From NCBI GenBank assembly GCA_963693365.1, contig CAVNZM010000045.1, positions 1 to 31,138 of the forward strand: DNA of 31,138 bases, read 5' to 3'. The notes under the pieces were generated by a model. It was given only the letters and a program-made list of their open reading frames with translations. It was not told the DNA's origin and did no database searches. The position numbers were made by a program, and so were the translations under genes. Positions 1 to 9,006 of the stretch are shown one piece after another; the stretch's first letter is position 1, and the number at the start of each line of letters is the position of its first letter. The stretch is from Amoebidium appalachense (lineage: Eukaryota; Ichthyosporea).

Positions 1-500
1 GCGCCCCTGCATCGACACCGTCTGGAACAGGGAGGGGTGGCAAGGGGGCAGGCTGTATGGTTGCTGGCACAGCGTCTGCCCTCTCCTCGCGCATACGCTT
101 GCGGTGATCTGCCAGGCCCTCGTGTGTGGAGCGCTGTGCATGTGCCGTCTGCCAGGTCTTCCACTTGTCGAAATGCTTCTTGATGTAGGCCGCATCCTTC
201 ATGTAGATTCCCCCAGCCACAGAGGCAGCCTTGTTGAAGTCTTGGGCCAAAGCCTCGAACAGCTGGCCGTTGGGCTTTGCATGTGCCTTGTAGGTGCCCA
301 GGAGCAGCGTGCTGAATAGCTTGCGCTCCTGAGGGGTAAGCACCGGAAGGAAGGGGATGGCCACATGTTGCTTCTGCGCCAGGAACTTGTAGTCGCCCCT
401 CAGTGCAGGGTCCGGCTGTGGTGCACCACGCGCCACCTGGTTGCCCCCCCCCCATGGCAGCACCGTCACCCTCCTCGACCTCACAGTCCTCTGGCAGAAG
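1..500 (-). CDS. C-terminal exon of the transposase-like gene, copy 1 (partial)
   Basis: The exon follows the C60 tract and starts LLPEDCEVEEGDG. It continues with a well-conserved helical region (DYKFLAQKQHVAIPFLPVL, then KKHFDKWKTWQTAHAQR). A G10 run at about 444-453 needs a frame change between LLPEDCEVEEGDG and DYKFLAQK, as it does in the other copy. At 79-81 this copy has three Cs (G3 in the sense strand), which keeps the downstream proline-rich frame open; the other copy has five. The exon continues left of the window. Confidence 0.6.
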
Positions 501-502
501 CT

Positions 503-565
<63 letters not shown>

Positions 566-711
566 ATTCCCCGCCAAAAGAAAGCTCCACCCCAGCCCAC
601 CCCAATCTCTACCCAGCAAAAACACATACACACATATCTGGAGCTTCCTAGTTTTTGCTCGACAGGGCAAGAATTGTCCCCAAAACCCACATACTACAAA
701 CCTCTACTCAC
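501..711 (-). other. Intron region of copy 1 with a 60-base poly-C tract
   Basis: This is the stretch between the predicted 27-nt micro-exon and the last exon. It contains an uninterrupted run of 60 Cs at 505-564, directly next to the last exon's acceptor. About 50 or more residues of the catalytic domain would be expected between the flanking exons, but no coding sequence for them is visible here. Either that exon is lost or the assembly is incomplete at the homopolymer. Confidence 0.5.
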
Positions 712-738
712 AGTGTGCCACCTCATTAAATGTGGAAC
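712..738 (-). CDS. Predicted 27-nt micro-exon, copy 1
   Basis: The acceptor is TCTTAG at the high-coordinate side and the donor is a full consensus GTGAGT at the low side. Joined to the preceding exon, which leaves one base, it reads (G)STFNEVAH in phase. This resembles the segment that follows the NEYG-like motif in DUF6729-type proteins. The only difference from copy 2 in this exon is a synonymous third-position change in the Gly codon, which supports coding. Confidence 0.45.
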
Positions 739-794
739 CTAAGAGATTTAAAGGCCCTAGAGGGGGAGGGGGGGGGGAGGGGGGGGAGGGGGGC

Positions 795-825
<31 letters not shown>

Positions 826-912
826 GGGGGGGCGTGTGTGGGGGGGGGGGAGGGGGGGAAGGGGGCCTGGGGGAGAGTGGGGGGAGGGGGGAGAAGAGGA
901 GGGACCACACAC
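739..912 (-). other. Intron 2 of copy 1, G-run and GT-rich on the plus strand
   Basis: The donor is GT at 912-911 after NELGG and the acceptor is TTAG before the micro-exon. On the plus strand the intron is almost wholly G runs broken by A and GT repeats (about 761-890), so the transcript is C-rich. The corresponding intron in copy 2 has a similar composition but different run lengths. Confidence 0.5.
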
Positions 913-1101
913 CGCCAAGCTCGTTTACACAAGTCCATAGGCCTCGGTACAGAGGCTCCCCATTGATGCCGGTGAGCTTCCCAATTTGGAAGGTGTGGTC
1001 GGCCTTGAGCACGTTGTTTACGGGCTTGAGCTGCGTGTCCAGGCTCTGGTACTTTGCCGTGCGGTCGCTGAACTCAGTATACACGGCACTCAGGTATTTG
1101 C
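913..1101 (-). CDS. Exon 2 of the transposase-like gene, copy 1 (KADHTF exon)
   Basis: This 189-nt exon encodes GKYLSAVYTEFSDR, then VLKADHTFQIGKLTGING, then LWTCVNELGG. The Asp of KADHTF is the likely first acidic residue of a DDE-type catalytic triad, inferred from its resemblance to other DUF6729-linked transposases. The acceptor is GGGTTCAG^GC. The first two bases complete the Gly codon split from exon 1, so the phase is continuous. Confidence 0.65.
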
Positions 1102-1258
1102 CTGAACCCCAAGTACTGTTAGAACTCCACCACCCTCCCATCAGGACCATCCCCCCCATTCCCTCTAGTCCCTCGTGTTCATCTCACCTCTCTGTATTTT
1201 CGTAAGTCTGTATGGCTTTTCCCATCTCAAAAACGCTACACACCCATCTCCGGCCGTT

Positions 1259-1296
<38 letters not shown>

Positions 1297-1479
1297 CCTC
1301 CCGGCGCGCGCAAACCCTCCAAGTCATTGCACCAACTTTCACCTTCTTTCCCCTTTGTGCCCCATCTGCAGTTTGTCCCCTGCACGTCCGTTTGCCCTTC
1401 CCCCCACACCCTCCTGCCACTACTATAATAACCATTAAGTACCGCCACCAAGATCCAGTCTACCACCATGTGCCCCCCC

Positions 1480-1515
<36 letters not shown>

Positions 1516-1664
1516 CTCTCCACCTCCTTTCCCCCAACACACACAGACACACATGCGCACACCCACCATCTAATTTCAGGCATAACAGTTCTCCACGATT
1601 TCCCAAGCACACTCACTGGTACATGGACCGTTATGCTTTCACCCCTCTGATGATCCCTCTGCCC

Positions 1665-1698
<34 letters not shown>

Positions 1699-1791
1699 AC
1701 CACCACCACCACCACCACCACCATGACTGATTGCCACCACCACCACCTAATCCATCACCATGTCCCCCCTCCCCCCCCCCCCCCCCCTCCC

Positions 1792-1822
<31 letters not shown>

Positions 1823-2067
1823 ACACGGACCCACAAGTACACGCACACTCACAGGCGCACATCCACCACCACACATCCACCACCACCATAATAGAAACTT
1901 ATTGACCACACTTCCAAAACCCATTTCCAAGTCCCCCCCCCCCCCTAAAAAAAAAAAATAAAAAATAATAAAACAAAACCCTACCAAGCCAACCCAAAAA
2001 ATGCCCAAGCACGTGCATACAAAACAATGGGGACCATTTACACACCCAAAATGCAGTGCACACTTGC
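1102..2067 (-). other. Intron 1 of copy 1 (966 nt, predicted GC-AG)
   Basis: Exon 1 ends CCTTCAG and the intron begins GCAAGT; it ends GGGTTCAG. Only this junction keeps the frame (VPSG-KYL), so a GC-AG intron is predicted. The nine bases TTCAGGCAA occur at both exon-intron boundaries as a direct repeat. Inside, the plus strand holds C35 (1261-1295), C-rich blocks at about 1471-1514, 1664-1698 and 1769-1808, CAC/CCA repeats, and C11 next to an A run near 1935. Confidence 0.55.
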
Positions 2068-3300
2068 CTGAAGGCACATGTCCAGCGTAACCATTTTTGT
2101 CACCAAACGCCGAGAACTTAGCCGCCTGCTCCTCTGGGGGAAGTTCTGTCAGGCGCTGGTCGTGGGGGCGGAAATCGTTACGCTTTTTGAGTTCATACTT
2201 GGTCCAATGCAGCGCCCTCGAGTAATACAGGAGCCGCTGCTCGTCGTATCGCTGCTTGTGGAGCTCCGAGAGGAGGGTGGCAAAGGCGTTTGGGCCCACA
2301 CCTTTGTCTGCCAGTGCACGCAACAATGTTACCACCTTTAGGTCGAGCCCACTGCGGTGGCTAAGGTAGGCCGGAAACTGATCACGCATGAAGAGTGGAA
2401 GGCGTTTAATTGTCTGGGGGTTTGTGCCGGCAAAGTTTTTTTTGCATGTGTCACAAAAGTACCGGGCCGTGATAATGTAGTAGCAGCTGTCAAAGTCGAT
2501 AACACGCCGTCCTACGGGGTTGCTCATGAACCCATTGCGAGAAGTACGGTGTGGGTTGGGGTGGTTGTGGGGGTCCACGTAGTGATCATCGAAGGGGCAC
2601 GGCACCATGAAACCGGGAGACAACCTTTCCGGAAGCCAGGCAAAACATCTGGGTTTGTAGAAAGGCGCTGGATCGCCCCCAAATTTAAAGCCTATAATGG
2701 GAGGTGGAAGATGCCACCCCACAGGCGTCTTCTCATCTTTGAGACTCTCTTTCACTGTGTGCAGGTGCGACTTGATTGTTTCGCCCGCCGCGTCAGAAAA
2801 CTCCTCTCCACCGTCATCCCCGTCCGTATTATCTTCTCCCTCTTCCTCCCCTTCATCCTCGTCTACCCGGTACGCATCTGCTGCTGCATTTAGCAAAGGT
2901 TCCTCGTCGGGTTGCACCTGTATGTCTGGTGGGTGTGGAGCAGGGGCCCGATCCATTTCTCTTGGTAACGAATGGACGCTACCTGCCTCAACTACACGGG
3001 CCCTTATGTCGGCGGCCTTAGATAGAGGGGGCTGTTCGGGTTGTACGTTTACGTTTAGTTCCTGCAAAACAGCTTTGTTTGCCGTCCCAAAACCTGCAAA
3101 GTTCGCTAAAGGCTGAACAAATGCAGCATCTTTTTTTTGCGCCCAGCTCCCTCCCTAGCTCCGCCTGTTTTATGCCCAGGGCGCTGTGTTGTGCCCTTAG
3201 GGCAGCCTGGCTTCATTTTAAACACTTGGGGCCTGGCCCCCTGCCCCCCTAGTGCGACTACGTTACCACAAACATTCCCGTATTCCAGTGTGCTCGGCAA
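2068..3300 (-). CDS. Exon 1 of the transposase-like gene, copy 1 (frameshifted)
   Basis: This exon is equivalent to exon 1 of copy 2 and almost identical to it. Translation from the ATG at 3300 runs into a stop shortly after GAGRKKK because the A run is one base short (8 instead of 9). The rest of the frame, from about 3118 down to 2068, is open. Its motifs are an acidic linker, HLPPPIIGFKFGGD, WLPERLSPGFMVPCPFDDH, SNPVGRRVIDFDSCYY, YFCDTCKKNF and FPAYLSHRSGLD. Confidence 0.65.
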
Positions 3301-3543
3301 TGCTGCTCATGGCCTTCCCGGACTGGTTGTGACCAGTAAAGAGCGCGCCAATTCCTGACCGCCGCCTACAGCAGTGTATGATCTGTTATCCATATTCGGC
3401 AAAAGGGGTCTTGCCCAACCAATGGCTTGAATCCTTGTAACTTTGCTTTATCCATATAAGGTTAGCTGAACACCCCCCCCTCCAATCATACCCCCCCCTT
3501 CTCTCTAGTAGTAGCTCCTGGCATGCCGCACCCCCCGACGAGG
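3301..3543 (-). promoter_or_regulatory. 5' flank of the transposase-like gene, copy 1
   Basis: This 243-bp flank upstream of the minus-strand start is shared by both copies. On the minus strand it contains CTTATATGGATAAAG (a weak TATA-like stretch around 3440-3460) and CCATTGGTTGG (a CCAAT-like element) closer to the gene. The CCAAT element lies downstream of the TATA-like stretch, so the promoter assignment is weak. The duplicated block ends here. Confidence 0.3.
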
Positions 3544-4421
3544 GGGCCCGGGTACCATATCAGGAGCGGGCAATTTTTGAATTCTCCCTCCCCGGCCCCG
3601 CCGGGGAAAATTTGAGGTTTTTGGACCTCAAAGAAGTCAAATCCTGCAAAATCCACTACCGGGAGGCCAAAAAGGGTGATTTTACAAAAAAGGAGGGACA
3701 TACATGAAAAAGAGAAAATGGGCGAGTTCAGTGGGCTGCCGATAAGTATATTTCGTGCTGGGCCGGTATACATGCTGCCGTGGTTGTTGCTGTAGACGGC
3801 AGTATGGCATCGCATGTGTCACGTGACCTGCACGTGAATGCGACCATGTGCAGGCACTGAGTCTAGGGGGATTTGTATGTGTGTTTTGGAGCACCGACAA
3901 GGCAGAGCCAGGGTGAGGGATGTGTAAACATGGAGTTTAGGGAGATCGTGCTGCTATTGTAACATGTGCACAAAACAGCCACGTGCACCGGCACACTCCG
4001 GTGTACAGAACAATAATATGCACATGCGTCACTGTAATATCATGTATGCGCATGCCGCACAAGGTTTAGGAGACCACCACAGTATATACTATTTTCTTTT
4101 GGTTGATATCCATGTAGGAATGGTGTGTTGCAGTTGTCATGATCAGCCTGAGGCAGGCACGTGCACTCACTGAATCACTAGAACTCATGAATAAAAAATA
4201 CATTCGCTAAAAACGGCAAGGTAAATTTGGGGCCAAGCTATTATTTCCCCCTTTTAAACGTTTTTTTAGCTCCAAGAACTTCGACGCCAAAATTTCTATA
4301 TTTGGCCATCGTATATGATAATGAACACGTGTACTTAAATTAAAGTAGTTATATAAATATGAGCGGCCCGTTACAAATACAGTGACGAAAAACAGTGACC
4401 CACGAGCAGTTTTTCTTTCTA

Positions 4422-4422
<1 letters not shown>
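3544..4422. other. Spacer without a recognised gene
   Basis: I see no convincing gene. Small hairpins occur at the start: a CCCCGG/CCGGGG pair near 3591-3606 and GAGGT-TTTTGG-ACCTC near 3613-3628. The sequence is of ordinary complexity, has several CACGTG-like hexamers, and is present only once in the window. Confidence 0.5.
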
Positions 4423-4475
<53 letters not shown>

Positions 4476-4545
4476 ACACACACACCAGACACACACACCA
4501 CCACCACGGTGACCACCACCACCACCACCACCACCACTCACCCCT
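4423..4545. repeat. Compound microsatellite C39-(CA)n-(CCA)n
   Basis: A run of 39 Cs (4423-4461) passes into a CA repeat to about 4484 and then into CAC/CCA triplets to about 4537. The same C-to-CA-to-CAC order occurs inside intron 1 of both duplicated blocks. Confidence 0.9.
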
Positions 4546-4689
4546 TAAAAAAACCACACACATACGTGCACGTGTACACACACACACAGAACACCACCAC
4601 CACCTCCACTGGACCCCATTTCCTCGTTGTTTTCTTAAGCCTTCAGACCAGTCCTGCACACTGGAGTTAAACAATTGAATTCACCTAGG

Positions 4690-5080
4690 CTGACATGCAT
4701 CCACCCCCGCCTTCCACTCTCCCCCTCCCCCCCACCCCCACCCCCCACCCCCCCCCCACCCCCACCCCCTCCCCCTCGATGAAGAAGGGCCCCCGTAAGC
4801 CTTGGGGGGGGGGGGGGAGGGGGGGAAGGGGAAGGGGGAGCTCTTGAGCCTCCGGGTAGGGAAGTGGGGTCCGGGGATCCGGAGAGGGGAGGGGGGGGGG
4901 GGGGGGGGGGGGGAAGGGGCATATAATATTGGGCCTAGATATCATAGTATGGGGCCCCGGGGGAGGGAGAGGTGGGGGGGGAGGGGGGAGGATCCACGGG
5001 AAAGACCTTTAGGTGCATGTTCTTATTTATACCCCCTTCGAATCATCCCCCCTCCTCCCCCCCCCTCCCCCCCCCTGAGT
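4690..5080. repeat. Low-complexity C-rich, then G-rich, then C-rich block
   Basis: On the plus strand the region changes from C-rich (about 4700-4780) to G-rich (about 4803-4915, including a G run of roughly 24 near 4890) and back to C-rich (about 5045-5076). The opposed C and G blocks could pair as a long imperfect hairpin or form G-quadruplex and i-motif structures. No gene is supported. Confidence 0.8.
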
Positions 5081-5690
5081 GCAGGCCGTGACGTAGCTAC
5101 GATAACCCTGCAGAAGGCAACAAAAATGTATTAATTACTAGCACTATACATGTGTTCATAGTGCAGCTTGCACCACGTATGATCTCAGCAACTTTAAAGT
5201 AGTCACAAAGTTTAGTTATTTTCATTATTTTCATTGCTCTGAACTCTATTACTCTGAAATGATCACCGTGCATGTGCCGCAAGATAACAACCCTATATGT
5301 GTGCAGCTGCTGCCTGCAGGTTAGACTCGCTGAAAAGACAATTGTCAGTGTGCATCCGACGCTTGCAGCTGCAGCTAGCCTCTGCAACATTAATACTTGC
5401 CAAGTGAATGCTCTTACACTTGATCATCATTCACTCAAAAAACCGAGGACCGACAGATTAAATATTAATGTCGATCCGAATGATCAGCAAGTGTCTATGC
5501 GTACTACTATATATACACACACGTAAAATGCGAAGCTATCAGTTACAAGGCACACCTGCTGCACTGGCACACATACACATACACACCGGCAGATCGATGC
5601 TGTCAAAATTTACTTTCATGTACTTCGTAGGTCCGACACAGGTGCACATGAACACGTACATATGTACAAGCCGCGCACACACCACACCAC
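5081..5690. other. Unique AT-richer spacer, no gene recognised
   Basis: This is ordinary-complexity sequence with short open frames on both strands. None has recognisable motifs, a convincing start or a composition that suggests coding. I see nothing more in it. Confidence 0.5.
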
Positions 5691-5815
5691 ACATACACAC
5701 ACACACACACACACTCACACACACACACGCACACACGCACACACGCACACACGCACACACGCACGCACGCACGCACACACACACACACACGCACGCACGC
5801 GCGCGCGCGCGCGCG

Positions 5816-5880
<65 letters not shown>

Positions 5881-5903
5881 GACACACACACACACACACA
5901 CAT
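5691..5903. repeat. (CA)n microsatellite with a (CG)n core
   Basis: A roughly 200-bp CA array has interspersed CG steps and a pure CG core (about 5799-5817), followed by about 60 bp of unbroken CA. Alternating purine-pyrimidine sequence with a CG core is classic Z-DNA-forming sequence. Confidence 0.95.
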
Positions 5904-6206
5904 CACTGGGTGCGCTCGCTGGGGATTAGTTTTTTGGCACGCTGTTGACTTTATCGTGTGTTTATTATTTGCTATTTATTGGCCAGCGGCCAACATTTAA
6001 AAATATACTATATACCTAAAAATAGATACTGACTACGGCCAGCAGACATTATACACCTTCCAGGACACATTAACACCAATAGTCTAACACACCATACTCT
6101 CGATCACAAAGAATTCCTAACAAACAGAGAAAAGTGCAAAGGCTCTGTACTATTACTCAGATTCTAAATTTTAATTCTTTACAGTAAACTTCGGAATGAA
6201 AGCTAG

Positions 6207-6251
<45 letters not shown>

Positions 6252-6337
6252 CCCCTAACATGACTGTACGAAGAACAGGTATAGCTTGAAGCACTACAAC
6301 ACATATGAGATCCGTTACATTGGTGTACATTCCAATA
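5904..6337. repeat. Spacer with a poly-C tract (C42 plus)
   Basis: There is no gene in 5904-6206, which is AT-rich. A C run begins at 6207 and continues to about 6248, then C-rich to 6256. The sequence from 6257 to 6337 is the 3' flank of the minus-strand transposase-like gene. Confidence 0.7.
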
Positions 6338-7436
6338 TTAGACACTAGTTTGGCTACTCTGACTACTCTGAGATCCTGATTGGCTGCCTGCAGACTTGCG
6401 GCCACGATTACTTTGCTTTCGATCGTGCCATTGCAGCTGCGTCTCTCCAGCAGGTGGCAACGCCAGGCCCAGCACAGCAGATGCACGAGAAGGGGGTGGG
6501 AACTGCCCACCAGCCGAGGGCTGGCCCACATGGCCCAAGTAAGGATGGGGACCGTGCTGCGGCAGTAGCCCAGGCATGGGGAAGGCAGGGCCGGGCTGAG
6601 GCGGCATGATGCCCCACGGTGGGGGCCAGCCATGTGGGTGGTGCGGGCCTGGATGGGGTGCAGGGGGCATGTGCGGCACATGGCCCTGCTGCATGTCAAG
6701 CGCGGGTGCTGGTGGCATGGCATCCTGATTGGCTGCAACCCAACGTGGGCAGCTCTTGGCCCGATTGGAGCCGGGGCAGCCCCTTGCCCTGGCGGCCACA
6801 CGTCTTGCAGGTCTTGGGGGCTCTCTGGGGTGGCTGCATAGGAGGGGGCACCGGCAAATCCATCTGCAGGGGCCCCTCAGGGCCAATGTTGCGATGCTTT
6901 TTGCCCACTAGCATGGGCAAGGGCCGCTCACGCTGCGCCCCTGCATCGACACCGTCTGGAACAGGGAGGGGTGGCAAGGGGGCAGGCCGTATGGTTGCTG
7001 GCACAGCGTCTGCCCCCTCTCCTCGCGCATACGCTTGCGGTGATCTGCCAGGCCCTCGTGTGTGGAGCGCTGTGCATGTGCCGTCTGCCAGGTCTTCCAC
7101 TTGTCGAAATGCTTCTTGATGTAGGCCGCATCCTTCATGTAGATTCCCCCAGCCACAGAGGCAGCCTTGTTGAAGTCTTGGGCCAAAGCCTCGAACAGCT
7201 GGCCGTTGGGCTTTGCATGTGCCTTGTAGGTGCCCAGGAGCAGCGTGCTGAATAGCTTGCGCTCCTGAGGGGTAAGCACCGGAAGGAAGGGGATGGCCAC
7301 ATGTTGCTTCTGCGCCAGGAACTTGTAGTCGCCCCTCAGTGCAGGGTCCGGCTGTGGTGCACCACGCGCCACCTGGTTGCCCCCCCCCCATGGCAGCACC
7401 GTCACCCTCCTCGACCTCACAGTCCTCTGGCAGAAG
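6338..7436 (-). CDS. C-terminal exon, copy 2
   Basis: The exon begins LLPEDCEVEEGDG after the poly-C tract and continues through DYKFLAQKQHVAIPF, a lysine-rich helical part and a proline-rich tail to a stop at 6338-6340. Relative to copy 1 it has two extra bases in the G run at 7013-7017, which turns the frame into a short tail ending GRSVSGPCPC. Removing one G near 6785 would join CKTCGRQGKG to CPGSNRAKSCP, a plausible zinc-binding knuckle. Confidence 0.55.
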
Positions 7437-7438
7437 CT

Positions 7439-7485
<47 letters not shown>

Positions 7486-7632
7486 ATTCCCCGCCAAAAG
7501 AAAGCTCCACCCCCAGCCCACCCCAATCTCTACCCAGCAAAAACACATACACACATATCTGGAGCTTCCTAGTTTTTGCTCGACAGGGCAAGAATTGTCC
7601 CCAAAACCCACATACTACAAACCTCTACTCAC

Positions 7633-7659
7633 AGTGTGCCACCTCATTAAATGTGGAGC
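7633..7659 (-). CDS. Predicted 27-nt micro-exon, copy 2
   Basis: It has the same acceptor and GTGAGT donor as in copy 1 and reads (G)STFNEVAH. The single difference from copy 1 is GGC against GGT for Gly, a silent change. Confidence 0.45.
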
Positions 7660-7724
7660 CTAAGAGATTTAAAGGCCCTAGGGGAGGGGGGAGGGGGGGG
7701 GGAGGGGGGGGGAGGGGGGGGCGT

Positions 7725-7755
<31 letters not shown>

Positions 7756-7841
7756 TGGGGGTGTGGGGGGGGGGGGGGGGAGGGGGGAAGGGGGCCTGGG
7801 GGAGAGTGGGGGGAGGGGGGAGAAGAGGAGGGACCACACAC

Positions 7842-8030
7842 CGCCAAGCTCGTTTACACAAGTCCATAGGCCTCGGTACAGAGGCTCCCCATTGATGCCG
7901 GTGAGCTTCCCAATTTGGAAGGTGTGGTCGGCCTTGAGCACGTTGTTTACGGGCTTGAGCTGCGTGTCCAGGCTCTGGTACTTTGCCGTGCGGTCGCTGA
8001 ACTCAGTATACACGGCACTCAGGTATTTGC
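7842..8030 (-). CDS. Exon 2, copy 2 (KADHTF exon)
   Basis: This 189-nt exon is identical in product to exon 2 of copy 1: GKYLSAVYTEFSDR, VLKADHTFQIG and LWTCVNELGG. The acceptor is TTCAG at 8031-8035 and the donor GT at 7841-7840. It is framed by G-rich intron 2 (7660-7841) and GC-AG intron 1 (8031-9006). Confidence 0.65.
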
Positions 8031-8187
8031 CTGAACCCCAAGTACTGTTAGAACTCCACCACCCTCCCATCAGGACCATCCCCCCCATTCCCTCTAGTCC
8101 CTCGTGTTCATCTCACCTCTCTGTATTTTCGTAAGTCTGTATGGCTTTTCCCATCTCAAAAACGCTACACACCCATCTCCGGCCGTT

Positions 8188-8228
<41 letters not shown>

Positions 8229-8433
8229 CCCCGCCTCCCGGCGCGCGCAAACCCTCCAAGTCATTGCACCAACTTTCACCTTCTTTCCCCTTTGTGCCCC
8301 ATCTGCAGTTTGTCCCCTGCACGTCCGTTTGCCCTTCCCCCCACACCCTCCTGCCACTACTATAATAACCATTAAGTACCGCCACCAAGATCCAGTCTAC
8401 CACCATGTGCCCCCCCCCCCCCCCCCCCCCCCC

Positions 8434-8468
<35 letters not shown>

Positions 8469-8731
8469 CTCTCCACCTCCTTTCCCCCAACACACACAGA
8501 CACACATGCGCACACCCACCATCTAATTTCAGGCATAACAGTTCTCCACGATTTCCCAAGCACACTCACTGGTACATGGACCGTTATGCTTTCACCCCTC
8601 TGATGATCCCTCTGCCCCCCCTCCCCCCCCCCCCCCCCCCCCCCCCCACCACCACCACCACCACCACCACCATGACTGATTGCCACCACCACCACCTAAT
8701 CCATCACCATGTCCCCCTCCCCCTCCCCCCC

Positions 8732-8762
<31 letters not shown>

Positions 8763-9006
8763 ACACGGACCCACAAGTACACGCACACTCACAGGCGCAC
8801 ATCCACCACCACACATCCACCACCACCATAATAGAAACTTATTGACCACACTTCCAAAACCCATTTCCAAGTCCCCCCCCCCCCCTAAAAAAAAAAATAA
8901 AAAATAATAAAACAAAACCCTACCAAGCCAACCCAAAAAATGCCCAAGCACGTGCATACAAAACAATGGGGACCATTTACACACCCAAAATGCAGTGCAC
9001 ACTTGC
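8031..9006 (-). other. Intron 1 of copy 2 (976 nt, predicted GC-AG)
   Basis: It has the same GCAAGT donor and TTCAG acceptor as in copy 1, and the TTCAGGCAA direct repeat again spans both junctions. It is ten bases longer than in copy 1, entirely because of different C-run lengths (for example C36-T-C6 at about 8190-8232 against C35 in copy 1). Confidence 0.55.

Larger units (their letters stand above)
1..3300 (-). pseudogene. DUF6729-type transposase-like gene, copy 1 (partial, frameshifted)
   Basis: This minus-strand gene has visible exons at about 3300-2068, 1101-913, 738-712 and 500-1, and the last one runs off the window. The start codon at 3300 opens a basic leader with a GAREGAGRKKK stretch. 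The reading frame then breaks at an A8 run (about 3131-3138 on the plus strand); the other copy has A9 and stays open. The downstream part has an acidic linker (DEDEGEEEGED), a Cys-containing core (PCPFDDH, CDTCKKNF, GRRVIDFDSCYY) and, in the second exon, KADHTF. I recall this layout from DUF6729 proteins associated with DDE-type transposases in fungi and algae; that name is from memory, not a search. Seen: exons, motifs and frameshift. Inferred: a DNA-transposon origin and loss of function. Confidence 0.62.
1..3543. repeat. Segmental duplication, copy 1 (left end outside the window)
   Basis: This block matches 6935-10482 almost base for base, with position 1 corresponding to 6935. The match ends on the right at the shared bases ccccccgacgaggg, after which the two flanks are unrelated. 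Differences are mostly in homopolymer length, for example C60 here against C44 in the other copy, plus a few substitutions. The other copy's gene continues left of the matching point, so this copy probably extends beyond the window. It may be a tandem duplication of a transposon or of a chromosomal segment. Confidence 0.95.

Noticed and set aside
1730-1905. His- and Pro-rich open frames across the C/CAC repeats
   Set aside because: They are translations of poly-C, CAC and CA repeats inside intron 1 of the transposase-like gene; the same happens at 8405-8845 and 4382-4678.
2357-2893. Open frame of 178 codons on the plus strand (and its twin at 9296-9832)
   Set aside because: It is antisense to the conserved DUF6729-like exon on the minus strand, and its product has no recognisable motifs.
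5097-5526. Short open frames on both strands in the spacer
   Set aside because: No motif, no coding-like composition and no splice or promoter support.
5468-6000. Thr-His and Cys-Val alternating frames around CA/GT arrays
   Set aside because: Pure microsatellite translation; the same applies at 11162-11655, 14890-15508, 15635-16179 and 16640-17320.
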